The translations under genes and the position numbers were made by a program. Under the pieces are notes generated by a model. It ran no database searches, had not been told where the DNA came from, and saw only the letters and a list, made by a program, of their open reading frames with translations. A stretch of DNA of 64,000 nucleotides from an uncultured Lachnospiraceae bacterium (lineage in GTDB: Bacteria > Bacillota > Clostridia > Lachnospirales > Lachnospiraceae), in assembly GCA_910577175.1 (NCBI GenBank), contig CAJTLU010000005.1, positions 1 to 64,000 on the forward strand, in the 5' to 3' direction. Positions 8,221 through 19,604 of this stretch are shown here, piece by piece. Position 1 is the first letter of the stretch. Every line of letters starts with the position of its first letter.

Positions 8221-8328
8221 GGCTTTCGGATTTTACTGCCTGTTTGTATTCCGGAGGTTGTGCGCTGTCTTATGTTTGCAAGCGCACAACCTCCGGAATT
8301 TTTACAGTCATTCAAAAATCCGAAAACC
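8221..8328. repeat. Nested palindrome with perfect 19-bp inner stem
   Basis: Inner arms ATTCCGGAGGTTGTGCGCT (8248-8266) and its exact complement (8281-8299) enclose a 14-base loop. Outer arms GGCTTTCGGATTTT and AAAAATCCGAAAACC pair with one mismatch. The block fills the space between dtd and the ATPase gene, and on the minus strand it would act as a strong hairpin after dtd. Confidence 0.75.
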
Positions 8329-8336
8329 CAGGGCTC

Positions 8337-8777
8337 TTACAAATTATCTAACACGACCGTAAACGGGCCGTCATTTAACAGCTCCACCTTCATATCTGCG
8401 CCAAACTTACCGGTCTGTACCGGATACCCCTCCCGCCTACAGCAGGCAATAATATACTCGTAGAGTTCCTCCGCCAGTGCCGGCGCTCCCGCCTGGAGAA
8501 AGGACGGACGGTTTCCCTTCCGGCAGTCGGCATACAGCGTAAACTGGGAAATCAGCAGCAGCCCGCCGTTTACCTCCTTTAAGGAAAGGTTGGTCTTTCC
8601 CTGCGCGTCCTCAAAAATGCGGAGTCCGAGAAGCTTCTTTACATACTTATCAGCGGTCTCTTTCGTATCCTCCGCCCCTACTCCAATCAGAACCACAAAC
8701 CCGCGGTCAATCGCACCAATACAGACTCCGTCCACCGTTACGCTTGCTCTTGTCACTCTCTGAATTACAAATTTCAT
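8337..8777 (-). CDS. dtd: D-aminoacyl-tRNA deacylase
   Basis: A 146-residue Dtd that removes D-amino acids (and glycine from tRNA-Ala) mischarged on tRNAs, keeping translation chirally pure. It starts with the family [17 protein letters not shown] and carries the active-site [17 protein letters not shown] and the C-terminal [10 protein letters not shown] with the Gly-cisPro signature. Length is exactly the family norm. GAGG precedes the ATG. It is transcribed alone, with a large hairpin downstream. Confidence 0.96.
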   Translation of the reverse strand: MKFVIQRVTRASVTVDGVCIGAIDRGFVVLIGVGAEDTKETADKYVKKLLGLRIFEDAQGKTNLSLKEVNGGLLLISQFTLYADCRKGNRPSFLQAGAPALAEELYEYIIACCRREGYPVQTGKFGADMKVELLNDGPFTVVLDNL

Positions 8778-9090
8778 GTTAACCTCGCTTACATCCTACA
8801 ATCCCAGAAGCCCAAAAGCTACATATTTATCATAACACATTTTTACAATATGGCAAGATAGATTTATCCTGCCTGGGTTTCGTATTTCGCATTTTGCATG
8901 TAGCGGCGTTTCCCATCAGACAGTCATCAAATGCGAGCGCCTCAAATGATACGGAAAGGGATTGCAAATCAGTACTATGCTTTTTCACACACCAATGCAG
9001 GCAATCTTTACTATTTTGTTTATTTTTATCACTTTGTAAGTTACAAACCATACCATATCCTTCCTTACTATCCTACAATGCCAGAAGCAC

Positions 9091-9130
9091 TTTCCGTTAG
9101 TTTCTGTTAGTTCCTGTTACTTCCTGTTGG
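9091..9130. repeat. Tandem repeat, four 10-bp units
   Basis: Units TCCGTTAGTT, TCTGTTAGTT, CCTGTTACTT and CCTGTTGGTT follow one another without gaps. A related pyrimidine-rich GTTACTT pattern occurs in the leader between ridA and the ATPase gene (7195-7308). The 10-base period matches about one helical turn; function unknown. Confidence 0.6.
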
Positions 9131-9217
9131 TTGTTGCATTTCTTTGCCGTTTTTCTATTCTACAGATATAGTCTATCCATTCAGGCACTGTGATGCGCAA
9201 GACAAGGTAATGCGCAC

Positions 9218-9320
9218 TTAAGTTTTCGCATTTTATACGTCCCTTCGTATTCCGGTCGCGCTAAAAGAGCACTTCTTCGGACAAATGCAAAATAAAATAT
9301 CAGGGAAATACGAAACTTAA
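9218..9320. repeat. Terminal-inverted-repeat element, about 103 bp
   Basis: The left end TTAAGTTTTCGCATTT is matched by AAATACGAAACTTAA at the right end. The interior contains TTCCGGTCGCGCTAAAAGAG and CTTCTTCGGACAAATGCAAA, which resemble part of the conserved core of the longer elements at 53601-53785 and 57893-58075. It is probably a shortened or decayed member of that group. Confidence 0.55.
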
Positions 9321-9457
9321 CTGGTAAAAGTACTTGATTTTTTCTCATATTTCGTATAGAATGAGGTTGCAGGCAGAGATGCGCTGTATACCCGTGAAAC
9401 CGAATTTGCGTTTAAGTGTCATGGAATGGCACCGGCCACGGGGCCGCCGTAAGGCGG

Positions 9458-9519
9458 TTTTTTACTTCATAGGAAGCATCGCGTTCTATCCGTACAAATA
9501 CATCCCTATGAAGTAAAAA
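9458..9519. repeat. Inverted-repeat element, TTTTTTACTTCATAGG family, copy 1
   Basis: TTTTTTACTTCATAGG at 9458 is mirrored by CCTATGAAGTAAAAA ending at 9519. The reverse complement of the whole block aligns with a second copy at 39934-40000, including the off-centre GGATGTATTT. The element ends 18 bases before the DUF3800 start codon, so it forms part of that gene's leader. Confidence 0.7.
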
Positions 9520-9537
9520 GTTCATTTTAGGAGGGTT

Positions 9538-10221
9538 ATGGAGATTTACGTTTATTCTGACGAATCGGGTGTTTTTGATAAAAAGCACAATGATGTCTTT
9601 GCCTATGGCGGTCTGATTTTTCTCAAAAAACAAGATGCAGCAGACTGTGCCAGAAAGTATCTGGCCGCAGAGTCCGCTATCCGGAAGGGTATCTATGGAG
9701 CAGGCGAAGAGTTAAAGGCCTGCAGAATAACAAATAAGGAAAAGGGGAAACTGTACCGCTCCCTGAACCAGACCATTAAATTTGGTGTCGTGATTCATCA
9801 AAAAAGCATTCTGGATAGAATTTTCCTGAGCAAGAAGGACAAACAGCGCTATCTTGATTATGCCTACAAAATAGGGTTAAAACGGGCATTTGAACAGCTT
9901 ATCCGGGAGGGAACCATAGAGCCGGATAAAGTCAAAGGAATTCATGTCTATAATGATGAGCATTCCACCGCCACAAACGGCAGATATGAGCTGGAACAGG
10001 CGCTCGAACAGGAATTTAAGCTTGGTACATATAATATACAGTATGACAATTTCTTTCCCCCGATTTTTAATGACTTGAACAGAATTGACTTGTATTTCTG
10101 CGCCTCTGACAAGGTAACGCTGATTCGTGCCTCCGACATTATCGCAAACCGCATTTACTATATGGCGCTAAACGGAAAAACAGAGGGCCTTGACGGTATC
10201 TATCTTTCAGCGCTGCCATAA
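9538..10221 (+). CDS. DUF3800 domain protein
   Basis: A 227-residue DUF3800 protein. The start EIYVYSDESGVF contains the hallmark DES motif, and the C-terminus has the matching acidic position LIRASDIIANRIY. DUF3800 is thought to be RNase H-like, and members occur on mobile elements and in defence islands, but no biochemical role is established for this one. AGGAGGG lies just upstream of the ATG. The gene stands alone between two repeat-rich spacers. Confidence 0.85.
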   Translation: MEIYVYSDESGVFDKKHNDVFAYGGLIFLKKQDAADCARKYLAAESAIRKGIYGAGEELKACRITNKEKGKLYRSLNQTIKFGVVIHQKSILDRIFLSKKDKQRYLDYAYKIGLKRAFEQLIREGTIEPDKVKGIHVYNDEHSTATNGRYELEQALEQEFKLGTYNIQYDNFFPPIFNDLNRIDLYFCASDKVTLIRASDIIANRIYYMALNGKTEGLDGIYLSALP

Positions 10222-10342
10222 ATCCCGGACATACCTTCTTTTATGTCCACTTCCCGGCATATGCTGACCATTGTTTTATAGATAGAGTTACCGCCGTTTC
10301 ATTTGTTGCAATTATTTAGTTTTGAACTAGACAAACCGGAAG

Positions 10343-10705
10343 TTATCTGTCTATCCAACTATCAAATCTCTCCGATATCTGAGAATCATAGAGCGGGCAT
10401 CCAAAGTCGATTAAAATGTCCATCAGAGCATTCATATCACTTTCCTGCATGCCATAGCAGTCAAACCTTACAATTTGGGAAGTGGTAAAAATTTCAAAAG
10501 CGCCTTTTCCTTCTTTCTCATACTGATTATTGCTTAACTTCGTCCAGTCTGAAAAGGTATCGGAAATTTTTTTGAGTATTTCTTCTATCGGAAGATTTTC
10601 CAATGTTTCTGCAGTCTCACCATCACAGCATGCCAACTCATAGATTTTCTGATCGTCGTGAGCGGCTTCTTCTTTGTATTTCCAAAAATTCAGATTATAG
10701 CTCAT
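10343..10705 (-). CDS. Hypothetical protein, 120 aa
   Basis: A small acidic soluble protein starting MSYNLNFWKYKEEAAHDDQK, with no signal peptide or membrane segment. I do not recognise a characterised family. The opening resembles small proteins sometimes annotated as immunity-like, but no toxin gene is adjacent, so no function is assigned. GGAGG stands at good distance from the ATG. It lies convergent to the DUF3800 gene and upstream of the fba terminator. Confidence 0.65.
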   Translation of the reverse strand: MSYNLNFWKYKEEAAHDDQKIYELACCDGETAETLENLPIEEILKKISDTFSDWTKLSNNQYEKEGKGAFEIFTTSQIVRFDCYGMQESDMNALMDILIDFGCPLYDSQISERFDSWIDR

Positions 10706-10761
10706 AATAACCTCCTGCTTTGCAATTCCAGTTTGTCGCTGTCAACGACATTGAAATTAAG

Positions 10762-10797
10762 GAAAAACGGTGCAGCCTGTTTTCAGGGTTGCACCGC
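10762..10797 (-). terminator. Intrinsic terminator after fba
   Basis: On the minus strand, GGTGCAACCCTG and CAGGCTGCACC form a stem with a four-base AAAA loop, followed by GTTTTTCC. It lies about 65 bases beyond the fba stop codon and closes the rpoB-rpoC-fba unit. Confidence 0.75.
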
Positions 10798-10860
10798 CTT
10801 CCGCACAAAATACTTTCTTATCAGGCTGCTCTTTCAACAGCCCCCTTTTCCTTTATTTTC

Positions 10861-11724
10861 TCACGCCTTATTCTCAGAACCGAACAGTGCAATCTTCTCA
10901 CGTACGGTAGCCTTGATTGCTTCAAAGCCCGGTGCAAGAAGCTTTCTCGGGTCAAAGCCCTTCCCCTGCAAATCCTTGCCTGCCTCGATGTACTCTCTGG
11001 TCGCCGCCGCAAAGGAAAGCTGGCACTCTGTATTTACGTTAATCTTAGCTACACCAAGGGAAATTGCCTTCTTAATCATATCCTCCGGGATACCGGTTCC
11101 GCCGTGCAGTACAAGCGGCATCTCACCGGTTAACTCCTGAACGGCTGCCAGCGTATCAAAGCTGAGGCCCTTCCAGTTTTCCGGATACTTTCCATGGATG
11201 TTGCCGATACCTGCTGCAAGCATGGTCACACCAAGGTCTGCAATTGCCTTACACTCCTGCGGGTCTGCGCACTCTCCAGCGCCGACTACGCCGTCTTCCT
11301 CGCCGCCGATGGAGCCAACCTCTGCCTCTAAGGACATTCCCTTCTCGTTACAGATTTTAACAAGCTCGCTGGTCTTTGCAACATTCTCCTCAATCGGATA
11401 ATGGGAACCGTCGAACATAATGGAAGAAAAGCCTGCCTCGATGCACTTTAAGCAGCCTTCGTAGCTGCCATGGTCAAGGTGAAGCGCTACCGGAACGGTA
11501 ATCTTTAACTCTTCCAGCATTCCGTTTACCATCCCTACTACGGTCTTATAACCGGTCATATACTTTCCTGCACCCTCGGACACACCGAGAATCACCGGAG
11601 AGTTCATTTCCTGTGCGGTCAGAAGGATTGCCTTCGTCCACTCAAGATTGTTGATATTGAACTGACCTACCGCATACTTTCCTGCCTTTGCCTTTTGAAG
11701 CATTTCCTTTGCTGATACTAACAT
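10861..11724 (-). CDS. fba: Class II fructose-1,6-bisphosphate aldolase
   Basis: A 287-residue zinc-dependent aldolase that splits fructose 1,6-bisphosphate into dihydroxyacetone phosphate and glyceraldehyde 3-phosphate in glycolysis. Visible landmarks are FNINNLEW near the N-terminus, the zinc-site region VALHLDHG, EAEVGSIGG, the HGKYPENWKG loop, VLHGGTGIP and INVNTECQ. AAAGGAGG precedes the ATG at 11724, so the 13-codon upstream extension is not used. It lies 93 bases after rpoC on the same strand and may be co-transcribed. Confidence 0.95.
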   Translation of the reverse strand: MLVSAKEMLQKAKAGKYAVGQFNINNLEWTKAILLTAQEMNSPVILGVSEGAGKYMTGYKTVVGMVNGMLEELKITVPVALHLDHGSYEGCLKCIEAGFSSIMFDGSHYPIEENVAKTSELVKICNEKGMSLEAEVGSIGGEEDGVVGAGECADPQECKAIADLGVTMLAAGIGNIHGKYPENWKGLSFDTLAAVQELTGEMPLVLHGGTGIPEDMIKKAISLGVAKINVNTECQLSFAAATREYIEAGKDLQGKGFDPRKLLAPGFEAIKATVREKIALFGSENKA

Positions 11725-11817
11725 ATTGTCCTCCTTTTGTGCTTTTGCACCTTTTTTCCGCACTGCCCGCCAAAGCAGGCAGCCCGGTTATTTCATACGC
11801 ATTTGCGTACTTAGACA

Positions 11818-14800
11818 TTACTCTTCGCTTTCTGCAAACTCGGCTGCGATTTCATCTTCCATCTCGGAATCCGCCTCGTCAAACTCTTCAAAATCCTCTT
11901 CCAGTCCGAAGTCTTCTATTTCCTCAAGCTCTCCGAACTCTTCAAACTCTCCGTAAGTTTCAGAAGTATTAAACTGCTCCTGCAGGTCGCTGTCCAGCTT
12001 TACGTTACGGTAGCGCTTCATACCGGTTCCCGCCGGAATCAGCTTACCGATAATTACGTTTTCCTTCAGACCGATTAACGGGTCCACCTTTCCGTGGATT
12101 GCCGCCTCGGTAAGAACCTTGGTGGTCTCCTGGAAGGAAGCCGCGGACAAGAAAGAATTGGTTGCTAACGATGCCTTCGTAATACCGAGCATTACCTGCT
12201 TTCCTTCTGCCGGTTCGCCGCCCTCTGCGATTACCTTTGCATTTGCGTCCTCGAAATCCAGAATGTCTACCATCGTACCCGGAAGGAACTCCGTATCGCC
12301 GTTGGTTTCTACGCGGATTTTCTTTAACATCTGACGTACAATCACCTCAACGTGCTTATCGTTGATTTCTACACCCTGTAAACGGTAAACACGCTGTACC
12401 TCCTGCAGCATATAATCCTGTACTGCGCGTACGCCCTTAATCTTTAAGATATCGTGCGGATTTACGCTACCTTCGGTCAGCTCGTCGCCGGCCTCTAACA
12501 CCTGTCCGTCATATACCTTGATTCTGGAACCGTACGGAATCAGATATGCCTTGCTTTCCGCGGTTTCCGGATTGGTAATGACTACCTCGCGCTTCTTCTT
12601 GGTATCCTTTACGGTAACCGTGCCGCCGAACTCGGCAATAATTGCAAGCCCCTTCGGCTTTCTTGCTTCGAACAGCTCCTCGACACGCGGAAGACCCATC
12701 GTAATATCGTCGCCCGCAACACCGCCGGTGTGGAAGGTACGCATCGTCAGCTGTGTACCCGGCTCACCAATGGACTGCGCCGCAATAATACCGACTGCCT
12801 CGCCGACCTGGACTGCCTCGCCGGTTGCCATGTTCGCACCGTAGCACTTTGCACAGACCCCGATATGGGAACGACAGGTAAGCACGTTACGAATCTTTAC
12901 GGTTGCATTTGCGCCCGCTTCCTGAATCTTCTTTGTTGCTACGATTCTTGCGGCACGTCCCGGCGTAATCATATGATTTGCTTTTACAATCATATCGCCG
13001 TTATCATCATAAATCGTCTCACAGGAGCAGCGTCCCGTAATACGTTCTTCCAGACTTTCAATAACTTCCTTGCCATCGTTAAACGCCTTAATCCACATAC
13101 CCGGAATCTCTTCGTCCCCGCTGCGGCAGTCCACCTCGTGGATAATCAGCTCCTGCGAAACGTCTACCAGACGACGGGTCAGATAACCGGAGTCCGCGGT
13201 ACGGAGCGCGGTATCGGAAAGTCCCTTTCTTGCGCCGTGTGCGGAAATGAAATACTCAAGTACGTCAAGACCTTCACGGAAATTGGACTTAATCGGAAGC
13301 TCAATCGTACGTCCTGACGTATCTGACATAAGACCACGCATACCGGCAAGCTGCTTAATCTGCTTATCGGAGCCTCGCGCACCGGACTTTGCCATCATGG
13401 AAATATTGTTATAAGGGTCGAGCCCGTCTAACAGCGTGGTAGTGATTTCAGCGTCAGCACGCTTCCAGGTATCAATGACTTCCTTATAACGCTCCTCCTC
13501 AGAAAGAAGACCTCTGCGGAAATTCTTTGTAATCTGCTCTACCGTTGCTTCCGCATCTGCGATAATCTGCTTCTTCTGCGGCGGAACGGTCATATCGGAA
13601 ATGGATACGGTCATTGCAGCTCTGGTCGAATACTTATAACCGAGGGATTTTATCGCATCCAATGTCTCTGCTGTCTTTGTCGCGCTGTGGATGTTGATAC
13701 ACTTCTCCAGAATCGGCTTTAGCTGCTTCTTGCCGACCAGGAAGTCAATCTCCGGCAACAGGAAATTCTCCGGCTTTGTCCGGTCCAAAAAGCCAAGGTC
13801 CTGCGGAATAATCTCGTTAAAGATAAAGCGGCCGAGCGTAGACTCGATAATCTTGCTTTCCTCTACGCCGTCTGCATTGATTCCGCTTCTGCGCACCTTA
13901 ATCATCGCATGCAGCGTAATCTCGCCGTTTTCATAGGCAAGAATCGCCTCATTAACGCTCTTAAAGAACTTCCCTTCTCCGAGGTCCCCCGGCTTATGCA
14001 GCGTCAGGTAATAAATACCAAGTACCATATCCTGCGACGGAACCGCAACCGGACCGCCGTCGGACGGCTTTAAGAGGTTGTTCGGAGAAAGCAGGAGGAA
14101 CCGGCACTCTGCCTGTGCCTCTACCGAAAGCGGAAGATGCACTGCCATCTGGTCGCCGTCGAAGTCCGCGTTAAATGCGGTACAAACGAGCGGATGAAGC
14201 TTGATTGCCTTACCCTCTACCAGAATCGGCTCAAACGCCTGGATACCGAGTCTGTGTAGCGTAGGGGCACGGTTTAACATGACCGGATGCTCGCGGATAA
14301 CCTCCTCTAACACATCCCATACCTCGCGCTGCAGGCTTTCTACCATGTTCTTGGCAGACTTGATGTTATGGGTGATTCCTCTGGAAACAAGCTCCTTCAT
14401 AACGAACGGCTTAAACAGCTCGATTGCCATTTCCTTCGGAAGACCGCACTGGTAAATCTTTAATTCCGGTCCTACCACGATAACGGAACGGCCGGAGTAG
14501 TCAACACGCTTTCCGAGCAGGTTCTGACGGAAGCGGCCCTGCTTTCCCTTTAACATATCGGACAGGGACTTTAACGCACGGTTTCCCGGACCGGTAACCG
14601 GTCTGCCGCGGCGGCCGTTATCAATCAGCGCATCGACAGCCTCCTGCAGCATTCTCTTTTCATTCCGCACAATAATATCCGGTGCGGACAAATCCTGAAG
14701 TCTTCTCAGACGGTTGTTACGGTTAATAATTCTGCGGTACAAATCGTTCATATCGGAAGTTGCAAAACGTCCGCCATCCAGCTGTACCATCGGACGCAAA

Positions 14801-15534
14801 TCCGGCGGAATGACCGGAATTACGGTCATAATCATCCACTCCGGCTTATTTCCTGACTCACGGAACGCCTCTACGACCTCAAGACGCTTGATAATCCTTG
14901 CGCGCTTCTGGCCGGTCGACTCACGGAGCCCCTTCTTTAACTCAGCGGAATCCTTTTCCAGGTCGATTGCCTCTAACAGCTCCTTGATTGCCTCGGCGCC
15001 CATTCCGACACGGAACGTATCGCCGTACTTTTCATACGCCTCGCGGTATTCCTTCTCATTTAACACCTGCTTATACTGTAAGTCGGTTGTACCCGCATCC
15101 AGTACAATGTAGGAGACAAAATAAAGTACCTTTTCCAACGTCCTCGGCGAAAGGTCCAGAATCAGACCCATCCGGCTCGGAATCCCCTTAAAGTACCAGA
15201 TATGGGAAACCGGCGCTGCAAGCTCGATGTGTCCCATACGCTCACGGCGCACACTGGACTTGGTCACCTCTACGCCGCAACGGTCGCAGACAATCCCCTT
15301 GTGACGGATTTTCTTGTACTTTCCACAGTGACACTCCCAGTCCTTGCTCGGTCCGAAAATCTTTTCGCAGAACAGACCGTCCTTTTCCGGCTTCAGGGTT
15401 CTGTAATTGATGGTTTCCGGCTTTTTGACCTCACCACGGGACCACTCTCTGATCTTTTCCGGAGAAGCTAAGCCTATCTTTATCGCATCGTAGGTAATAT
15501 CCTTTATGCTGTCATTCATCATGTCCATCGGCAT
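11818..15534 (-). CDS. rpoC: DNA-directed RNA polymerase beta' subunit
   Basis: The 1238-residue largest subunit of RNA polymerase. It carries the N-terminal zinc site [20 protein letters not shown], the catalytic NADFDGDQM that holds the active-site magnesium, the bridge-helix/trigger-loop region ([20 protein letters not shown]) and the second zinc cysteines [13 protein letters not shown]. The last 40 residues are almost wholly acidic (for example [17 protein letters not shown]), a tail also seen on RpoB here. AAGGGAGAG sits seven bases before the ATG. It follows rpoB by 19 bases. Confidence 0.99.
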   Translation of the reverse strand: MPMDMMNDSIKDITYDAIKIGLASPEKIREWSRGEVKKPETINYRTLKPEKDGLFCEKIFGPSKDWECHCGKYKKIRHKGIVCDRCGVEVTKSSVRRERMGHIELAAPVSHIWYFKGIPSRMGLILDLSPRTLEKVLYFVSYIVLDAGTTDLQYKQVLNEKEYREAYEKYGDTFRVGMGAEAIKELLEAIDLEKDSAELKKGLRESTGQKRARIIKRLEVVEAFRESGNKPEWMIMTVIPVIPPDLRPMVQLDGGRFATSDMNDLYRRIINRNNRLRRLQDLSAPDIIVRNEKRMLQEAVDALIDNGRRGRPVTGPGNRALKSLSDMLKGKQGRFRQNLLGKRVDYSGRSVIVVGPELKIYQCGLPKEMAIELFKPFVMKELVSRGITHNIKSAKNMVESLQREVWDVLEEVIREHPVMLNRAPTLHRLGIQAFEPILVEGKAIKLHPLVCTAFNADFDGDQMAVHLPLSVEAQAECRFLLLSPNNLLKPSDGGPVAVPSQDMVLGIYYLTLHKPGDLGEGKFFKSVNEAILAYENGEITLHAMIKVRRSGINADGVEESKIIESTLGRFIFNEIIPQDLGFLDRTKPENFLLPEIDFLVGKKQLKPILEKCINIHSATKTAETLDAIKSLGYKYSTRAAMTVSISDMTVPPQKKQIIADAEATVEQITKNFRRGLLSEEERYKEVIDTWKRADAEITTTLLDGLDPYNNISMMAKSGARGSDKQIKQLAGMRGLMSDTSGRTIELPIKSNFREGLDVLEYFISAHGARKGLSDTALRTADSGYLTRRLVDVSQELIIHEVDCRSGDEEIPGMWIKAFNDGKEVIESLEERITGRCSCETIYDDNGDMIVKANHMITPGRAARIVATKKIQEAGANATVKIRNVLTCRSHIGVCAKCYGANMATGEAVQVGEAVGIIAAQSIGEPGTQLTMRTFHTGGVAGDDITMGLPRVEELFEARKPKGLAIIAEFGGTVTVKDTKKKREVVITNPETAESKAYLIPYGSRIKVYDGQVLEAGDELTEGSVNPHDILKIKGVRAVQDYMLQEVQRVYRLQGVEINDKHVEVIVRQMLKKIRVETNGDTEFLPGTMVDILDFEDANAKVIAEGGEPAEGKQVMLGITKASLATNSFLSAASFQETTKVLTEAAIHGKVDPLIGLKENVIIGKLIPAGTGMKRYRNVKLDSDLQEQFNTSETYGEFEEFGELEEIEDFGLEEDFEEFDEADSEMEDEIAAEFAESEE

Positions 15535-15553
15535 TACTTTGCTCTCCCTTCAT

Positions 15554-18500
15554 TTATTCATAATCTTCATCGCCAAGGTCTTCATAGTCGTCCGGTTCTT
15601 CGTCCTCATCGTCCATGTCATCCTCATCATAGGAGAACGAACCGTCCTCGTCCGGAGTCACCTGGCTGAATCCTGCTTCTTCATAGCCCTCGTCGTAACG
15701 GAAGCCGTTGTCGCCCTCCATTAACGGCGTAATATCCGTATCGCCGTAATCGATATCCTCGGTCATAATGACTTCTTCCCCGTTCTCATCCAGTACGGTA
15801 ACGTCTAACGCCAATGACTGGAGCTCCTTTAACAATACCTTAAAGGACTCCGGTATTCCCGGCTCAGGAATATTGTCACCCTTGATAATTGCCTCATAGG
15901 TCTTGCCACGTCCAGTCACATCATCGGACTTCACGGTAAGAATCTCCTGCAGAATATGCGCGGCGCCATACGCCTCTAATGCCCATACCTCCATCTCACC
16001 GAAACGCTGTCCGCCGAACTGCGCCTTACCGCCGAGCGGCTGCTGCGTTACCAGGGAATAAGGTCCGGTCGCACGCGCGTGAATCTTATCGTCTACCAGA
16101 TGGTGGAGCTTCAGATAATGCATGAAGCCGACCGTAACCGCGCCGTCAAAATACTCGCCGGTACGTCCGTCACGGAGCCTTACTTTACCGTCACGGTTAA
16201 TCGGTACGCCCTTCCACTGCTCCCTGTACTCCAGATGGCTTCCCAGATACTCCATCACCTCCGGCAACAGAATATCCTTATACTTTTCCTGGAACTCCTC
16301 CCATGAAGTATTGGCATAATCGTTTGCCATCTCCAGGGTATCCATGATGTCATTCTCGTTTGCACCGTCAAACACCGGCGTTGCCACATTAAAGCCGAGT
16401 ACCTTAGCCGCAAGGGAAAGGTGGATTTCAAGCACCTGTCCGATATTCATTCGGGACGGCACGCCGAGCGGATTTAATACGATATCTAATGGGCGGCCGT
16501 TCGGCAGGAACGGCATATCCTCTACCGGAAGCACACGGGAAACAACACCCTTGTTTCCGTGACGGCCTGCCATCTTATCACCGACCTGTATCTTTCTCTT
16601 CTGCGCAATATAAACGCGGACGGTCTGGTTTACTCCCGGAGGAAGCTCGTCGCCATTCTCCCTGGTAAATACCTTCGCATCTACGATAATACCGTACTCG
16701 CCGTGTGGAACACGTAAGGAAGTATCTCTTACCTCCCTTGCCTTTTCGCCGAAAATCGCACGGAGAAGCCGCTCCTCTGCAGTCAGCTCCGTTTCTCCCT
16801 TCGGCGTTACCTTACCAACCAGAATATCGGTTGCACGAACCTCTGCGCCGACGCGGATAATTCCGTGTTCGTCCAAATCCTTTAACGCATCATCGCCGAC
16901 ACCCGGCACGTCACGGGTAATTTCCTCCGGACCAAGCTTCGTATCACGGGACTCAATCTCATATTCCTCAATATGAACGGAGGTGTATACATCCTCCTGT
17001 ACAAGCCGTTCGCTTAAAAGAACCGCATCCTCGTAATTGTAGCCCTCCCAGGTCATAAAGCCGATTAGCGGGTTCTTACCAAGAGCAAGCTCTCCCTTCG
17101 AGGTAGACGGACCGTCTGCAATGACCTGACCGGCCTCTACCCGCTCCCCCTTCGTTACAATCGGGCGCTGGTTAATACAGGTGCCCTGGTTACTTCTCGT
17201 AAACTTTAAAAGCTTATACGTGTCTCTTGTGTTATCATCATTCTTAATTACGATTTCATTTGCGGCTGCACGCTCAACGACACCTGCATTTCTTGCTACA
17301 ACGCAGACACCGGAGTCAATCGCCGTCTTCATTTCCATTCCTGTGCCGACCGCCGGAGCCTCTGTAATCAGAAGCGGCACTGCCTGACGCTGCATGTTGG
17401 AGCCCATCAGCGCACGGTTCGCATCGTCGTTTTCAAGGAACGGAATCATTGCCGTCGCTACGGAGAATACCATCTTCGGCGACACGTCCATCAAATCTAC
17501 CTTACGTCTCTCAAAAAGAGAGGTTTCTTCCTTATAACGTCCGGAAATATTGGAATTGACAAAATAGCCGTTCTCATCAAGCGGCTCGTTTGCCTGTGCG
17601 ACAACGTACTTATCCTCCTCGTCCGCAGTCAGGTACACAACCTCATTGGTAACACGCGGGTTCTTCGGATCCGTCTTATCTAACTTCCGGTACGGCGCCT
17701 CAACAAAACCGTACTCATTGATACGGGCATAGGATGCCAGAGAGTTAATCAGACCGATGTTCGGACCTTCCGGCGTCTCTATCGGACACATTCTTCCGTA
17801 ATGGGAGTAATGTACGTCACGGACTTCAAAGCCTGCACGGTCTCTCGAAAGACCGCCCGGGCCAAGTGCGGAAAGACGGCGCTTATGCGTCAGCTCACCA
17901 AGCGGGTTATGCTGGTCCATAAACTGCGACAGCTGGGAGCTTCCGAAGAACTCCTTCACAGCCGCCGTTACCGGCTTAATATTAATCAGGGACTGCGGGC
18001 TGATGTTTTCCAGATCCTGCGTTGACATACGCTCACGAACCACGCGCTCCATACGGGAAAGACCGATACGGTACTGGTTCTGCAAAAGCTCGCCTACGGC
18101 ACGGATGCGGCGGTTTCCAAGATGGTCGATATCATCGGAATTGCCGATGCCGTACTCTAAATGAATATTATAATTAATGGAAGCCAGAATATCTTCCTTT
18201 GTAATATGCTTCGGAATCAGTTCATGGACACTGCGCTTGATTTCAGTAAGCAGCTCTTCTCCGGAATAAGTATCCATTAACTCCTTTAATACCGGATAAT
18301 ATACGTCCTCGGTAATCCCGAGCTCTGCCTTATCGCAGTCTACATAGGTATTCAAATCTACCATGAGGTTCGAGAGAATCTTTACGTTCCTCTCCTCCGT
18401 CTGCACGAAAAGCGACGGCACTGCAGCATTCTGCATGCGCACTGCCAGTTCCTCGGTAATCGCCGTGCCTGCCTCTGCAAGCACCTCGCCGGTCGTAGTA

Positions 18501-19399
18501 TCCACAACGTCCTGCGCCAGCGTAAAACCTACAATACGGTTCTTAAACGCCAGCTTCTTATTAAACTTATAACGTCCTACCTTTGCCAGATCATAACGTC
18601 TGGAGTCAAAAAACATGCCGTTTATCAGCGGCTCGGCGCTCTCTATGGAAAGCGGCTCGCCCGGACGGAGCTTTTTATATAACTCTAATAAACCATCCTG
18701 ATAGTTCTCGGACGGGTCCTTTGCAAAGCTTGCCAGAATCTTCGGCTCTTCGCCGAATAAATCCAGAATCTGCTGATTGGTGCTGATACCAAGGGCGCGG
18801 ATTAACACCGTAATCGGAACCTTGCGGTTTCTATCCACACGCACATAAAATACGTCGTTGGAATCTGTTTCATATTCCAGCCACGCACCGCGGTTCGGAA
18901 TCACGGTACAAGAATAAAGCCTCTTTCCGATTTTATCGTGGCTGATGGCATAATAAATTCCAGGGGAGCGTACCAGCTGGCTTACAATGACACGTTCCGC
19001 ACCGTTAATCACAAAAGTACCCGTCTCCGTCATCAAAGGCAAGTCACCCATAAAAATGTCATGCTCTTTGATATCGTCGGTTTCCTTGTTATGGAGTCTG
19101 ACTCTCACCTTTAACGGCGCAGCGTAGGTAGCGTCACGCTCTTTGCACTCTTCGATGCTGTACTTCACATCGTCCTCGCAAAGCTGAAAACTGACAAACT
19201 CAAGGTTCAGATGGTTGCTGTAGTCCGAAATCGGTGAAATATCATCAAATACTTCATCCAATCCCTCTTCCAAAAACCACCGATAAGAGTCCTTCTGTAC
19301 CTCAATGAGGTTTGGCATTTCAAGCACTTCTTTCTGCCTGGAATAGCTCATACGGACACCTTTACCTACCCGCATCGGCTTAATTCTGTTTTTATCCAT
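15554..19399 (-). CDS. rpoB: DNA-directed RNA polymerase beta subunit
   Basis: The 1281-residue beta subunit. The rifampicin region reads [20 protein letters not shown] then [10 protein letters not shown], keeping the wild-type D, H and S positions, so no classical resistance change is visible. Also present are [29 protein letters not shown] and the C-terminal clamp [21 protein letters not shown] long Asp/Glu-rich tail ends the protein. A GTG at 19411 is in frame, but AAGGGG abuts it directly, so the ATG at 19399 is chosen. No rplL gene precedes it. Confidence 0.98.
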   Translation of the reverse strand: MDKNRIKPMRVGKGVRMSYSRQKEVLEMPNLIEVQKDSYRWFLEEGLDEVFDDISPISDYSNHLNLEFVSFQLCEDDVKYSIEECKERDATYAAPLKVRVRLHNKETDDIKEHDIFMGDLPLMTETGTFVINGAERVIVSQLVRSPGIYYAISHDKIGKRLYSCTVIPNRGAWLEYETDSNDVFYVRVDRNRKVPITVLIRALGISTNQQILDLFGEEPKILASFAKDPSENYQDGLLELYKKLRPGEPLSIESAEPLINGMFFDSRRYDLAKVGRYKFNKKLAFKNRIVGFTLAQDVVDTTTGEVLAEAGTAITEELAVRMQNAAVPSLFVQTEERNVKILSNLMVDLNTYVDCDKAELGITEDVYYPVLKELMDTYSGEELLTEIKRSVHELIPKHITKEDILASINYNIHLEYGIGNSDDIDHLGNRRIRAVGELLQNQYRIGLSRMERVVRERMSTQDLENISPQSLINIKPVTAAVKEFFGSSQLSQFMDQHNPLGELTHKRRLSALGPGGLSRDRAGFEVRDVHYSHYGRMCPIETPEGPNIGLINSLASYARINEYGFVEAPYRKLDKTDPKNPRVTNEVVYLTADEEDKYVVAQANEPLDENGYFVNSNISGRYKEETSLFERRKVDLMDVSPKMVFSVATAMIPFLENDDANRALMGSNMQRQAVPLLITEAPAVGTGMEMKTAIDSGVCVVARNAGVVERAAANEIVIKNDDNTRDTYKLLKFTRSNQGTCINQRPIVTKGERVEAGQVIADGPSTSKGELALGKNPLIGFMTWEGYNYEDAVLLSERLVQEDVYTSVHIEEYEIESRDTKLGPEEITRDVPGVGDDALKDLDEHGIIRVGAEVRATDILVGKVTPKGETELTAEERLLRAIFGEKAREVRDTSLRVPHGEYGIIVDAKVFTRENGDELPPGVNQTVRVYIAQKRKIQVGDKMAGRHGNKGVVSRVLPVEDMPFLPNGRPLDIVLNPLGVPSRMNIGQVLEIHLSLAAKVLGFNVATPVFDGANENDIMDTLEMANDYANTSWEEFQEKYKDILLPEVMEYLGSHLEYREQWKGVPINRDGKVRLRDGRTGEYFDGAVTVGFMHYLKLHHLVDDKIHARATGPYSLVTQQPLGGKAQFGGQRFGEMEVWALEAYGAAHILQEILTVKSDDVTGRGKTYEAIIKGDNIPEPGIPESFKVLLKELQSLALDVTVLDENGEEVIMTEDIDYGDTDITPLMEGDNGFRYDEGYEEAGFSQVTPDEDGSFSYDEDDMDDEDEEPDDYEDLGDEDYE

Positions 19400-19519
19400 G
19401 GACGTTTTCACCCCTTGAAAAATTTTAGGTATGACAAAACGAAAAAGACTTTTCTTTTCCGTCCGGATGTGCTATAATTAGTATAAATAGGCACACCACA
19501 CCACAATAGTGCATTTTTC

Positions 19520-19548
19520 ATATTATCACATTTATGTCAAGTTGTCAA
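19520..19548 (-). promoter_or_regulatory. Strong sigma-A promoter for rpoB-rpoC
   Basis: On the minus strand, TTGACA (19543-19548), a 17-base spacer and TAATAT (19520-19525). A second TTGACA overlaps inside the spacer at 19535-19540. The expected transcript start leaves an untranslated leader of about 115 bases before the rpoB ATG. It explains how rpoBC is expressed without the usual rplJL leader. Confidence 0.8.
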
Positions 19549-19604
19549 GTTCTTATGACAACTTTTTTTATGACGCCGTCTCTCTCTTTTCGACGCCGGA
19601 AACT

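Larger units (their letters stand above)
8778..9537. other. 760-bp intergenic region with several repeats
   Basis: No convincing gene was seen. The segment TCCTACAAT(C/G)CCAGAAGC occurs twice, near 8792 and 9070, suggesting a duplicated dtd leader. A four-unit 10-base tandem repeat lies at 9091-9130, a terminal-inverted-repeat element at 9218-9320 and a palindromic element at 9458-9519. A weak 73-codon minus-strand frame (8830-9051) is not supported by any family resemblance. Confidence 0.6.

Noticed and set aside
8830..9051. A 73-codon minus-strand frame with GGAAGGA upstream
   Set aside because: No family resemblance, odd composition, and it lies in a repeat-rich spacer; translation cannot be supported beyond the ribosome-binding site.
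7309..10705. Phage-defence island made of the AAA ATPase, DUF3800 protein and small unknown gene
   Set aside because: The genes are on different strands, interrupted by dtd and long spacers, and no nuclease or effector partner is present.
11725..11817. CTGCCTGC/GCGGGCAG hairpin between rpoC and fba as a terminator
   Set aside because: On the coding strand it is followed by A residues rather than T, so it would not terminate; fba may be read from rpoBC.
12730..13317. A 195-codon plus-strand frame inside rpoC
   Set aside because: Antisense to highly conserved polymerase coding sequence; composition is fully explained by rpoC.
17870..18000. Rifampicin-resistance change in rpoB
   Set aside because: The classical Asp, His and Ser positions read as wild type.
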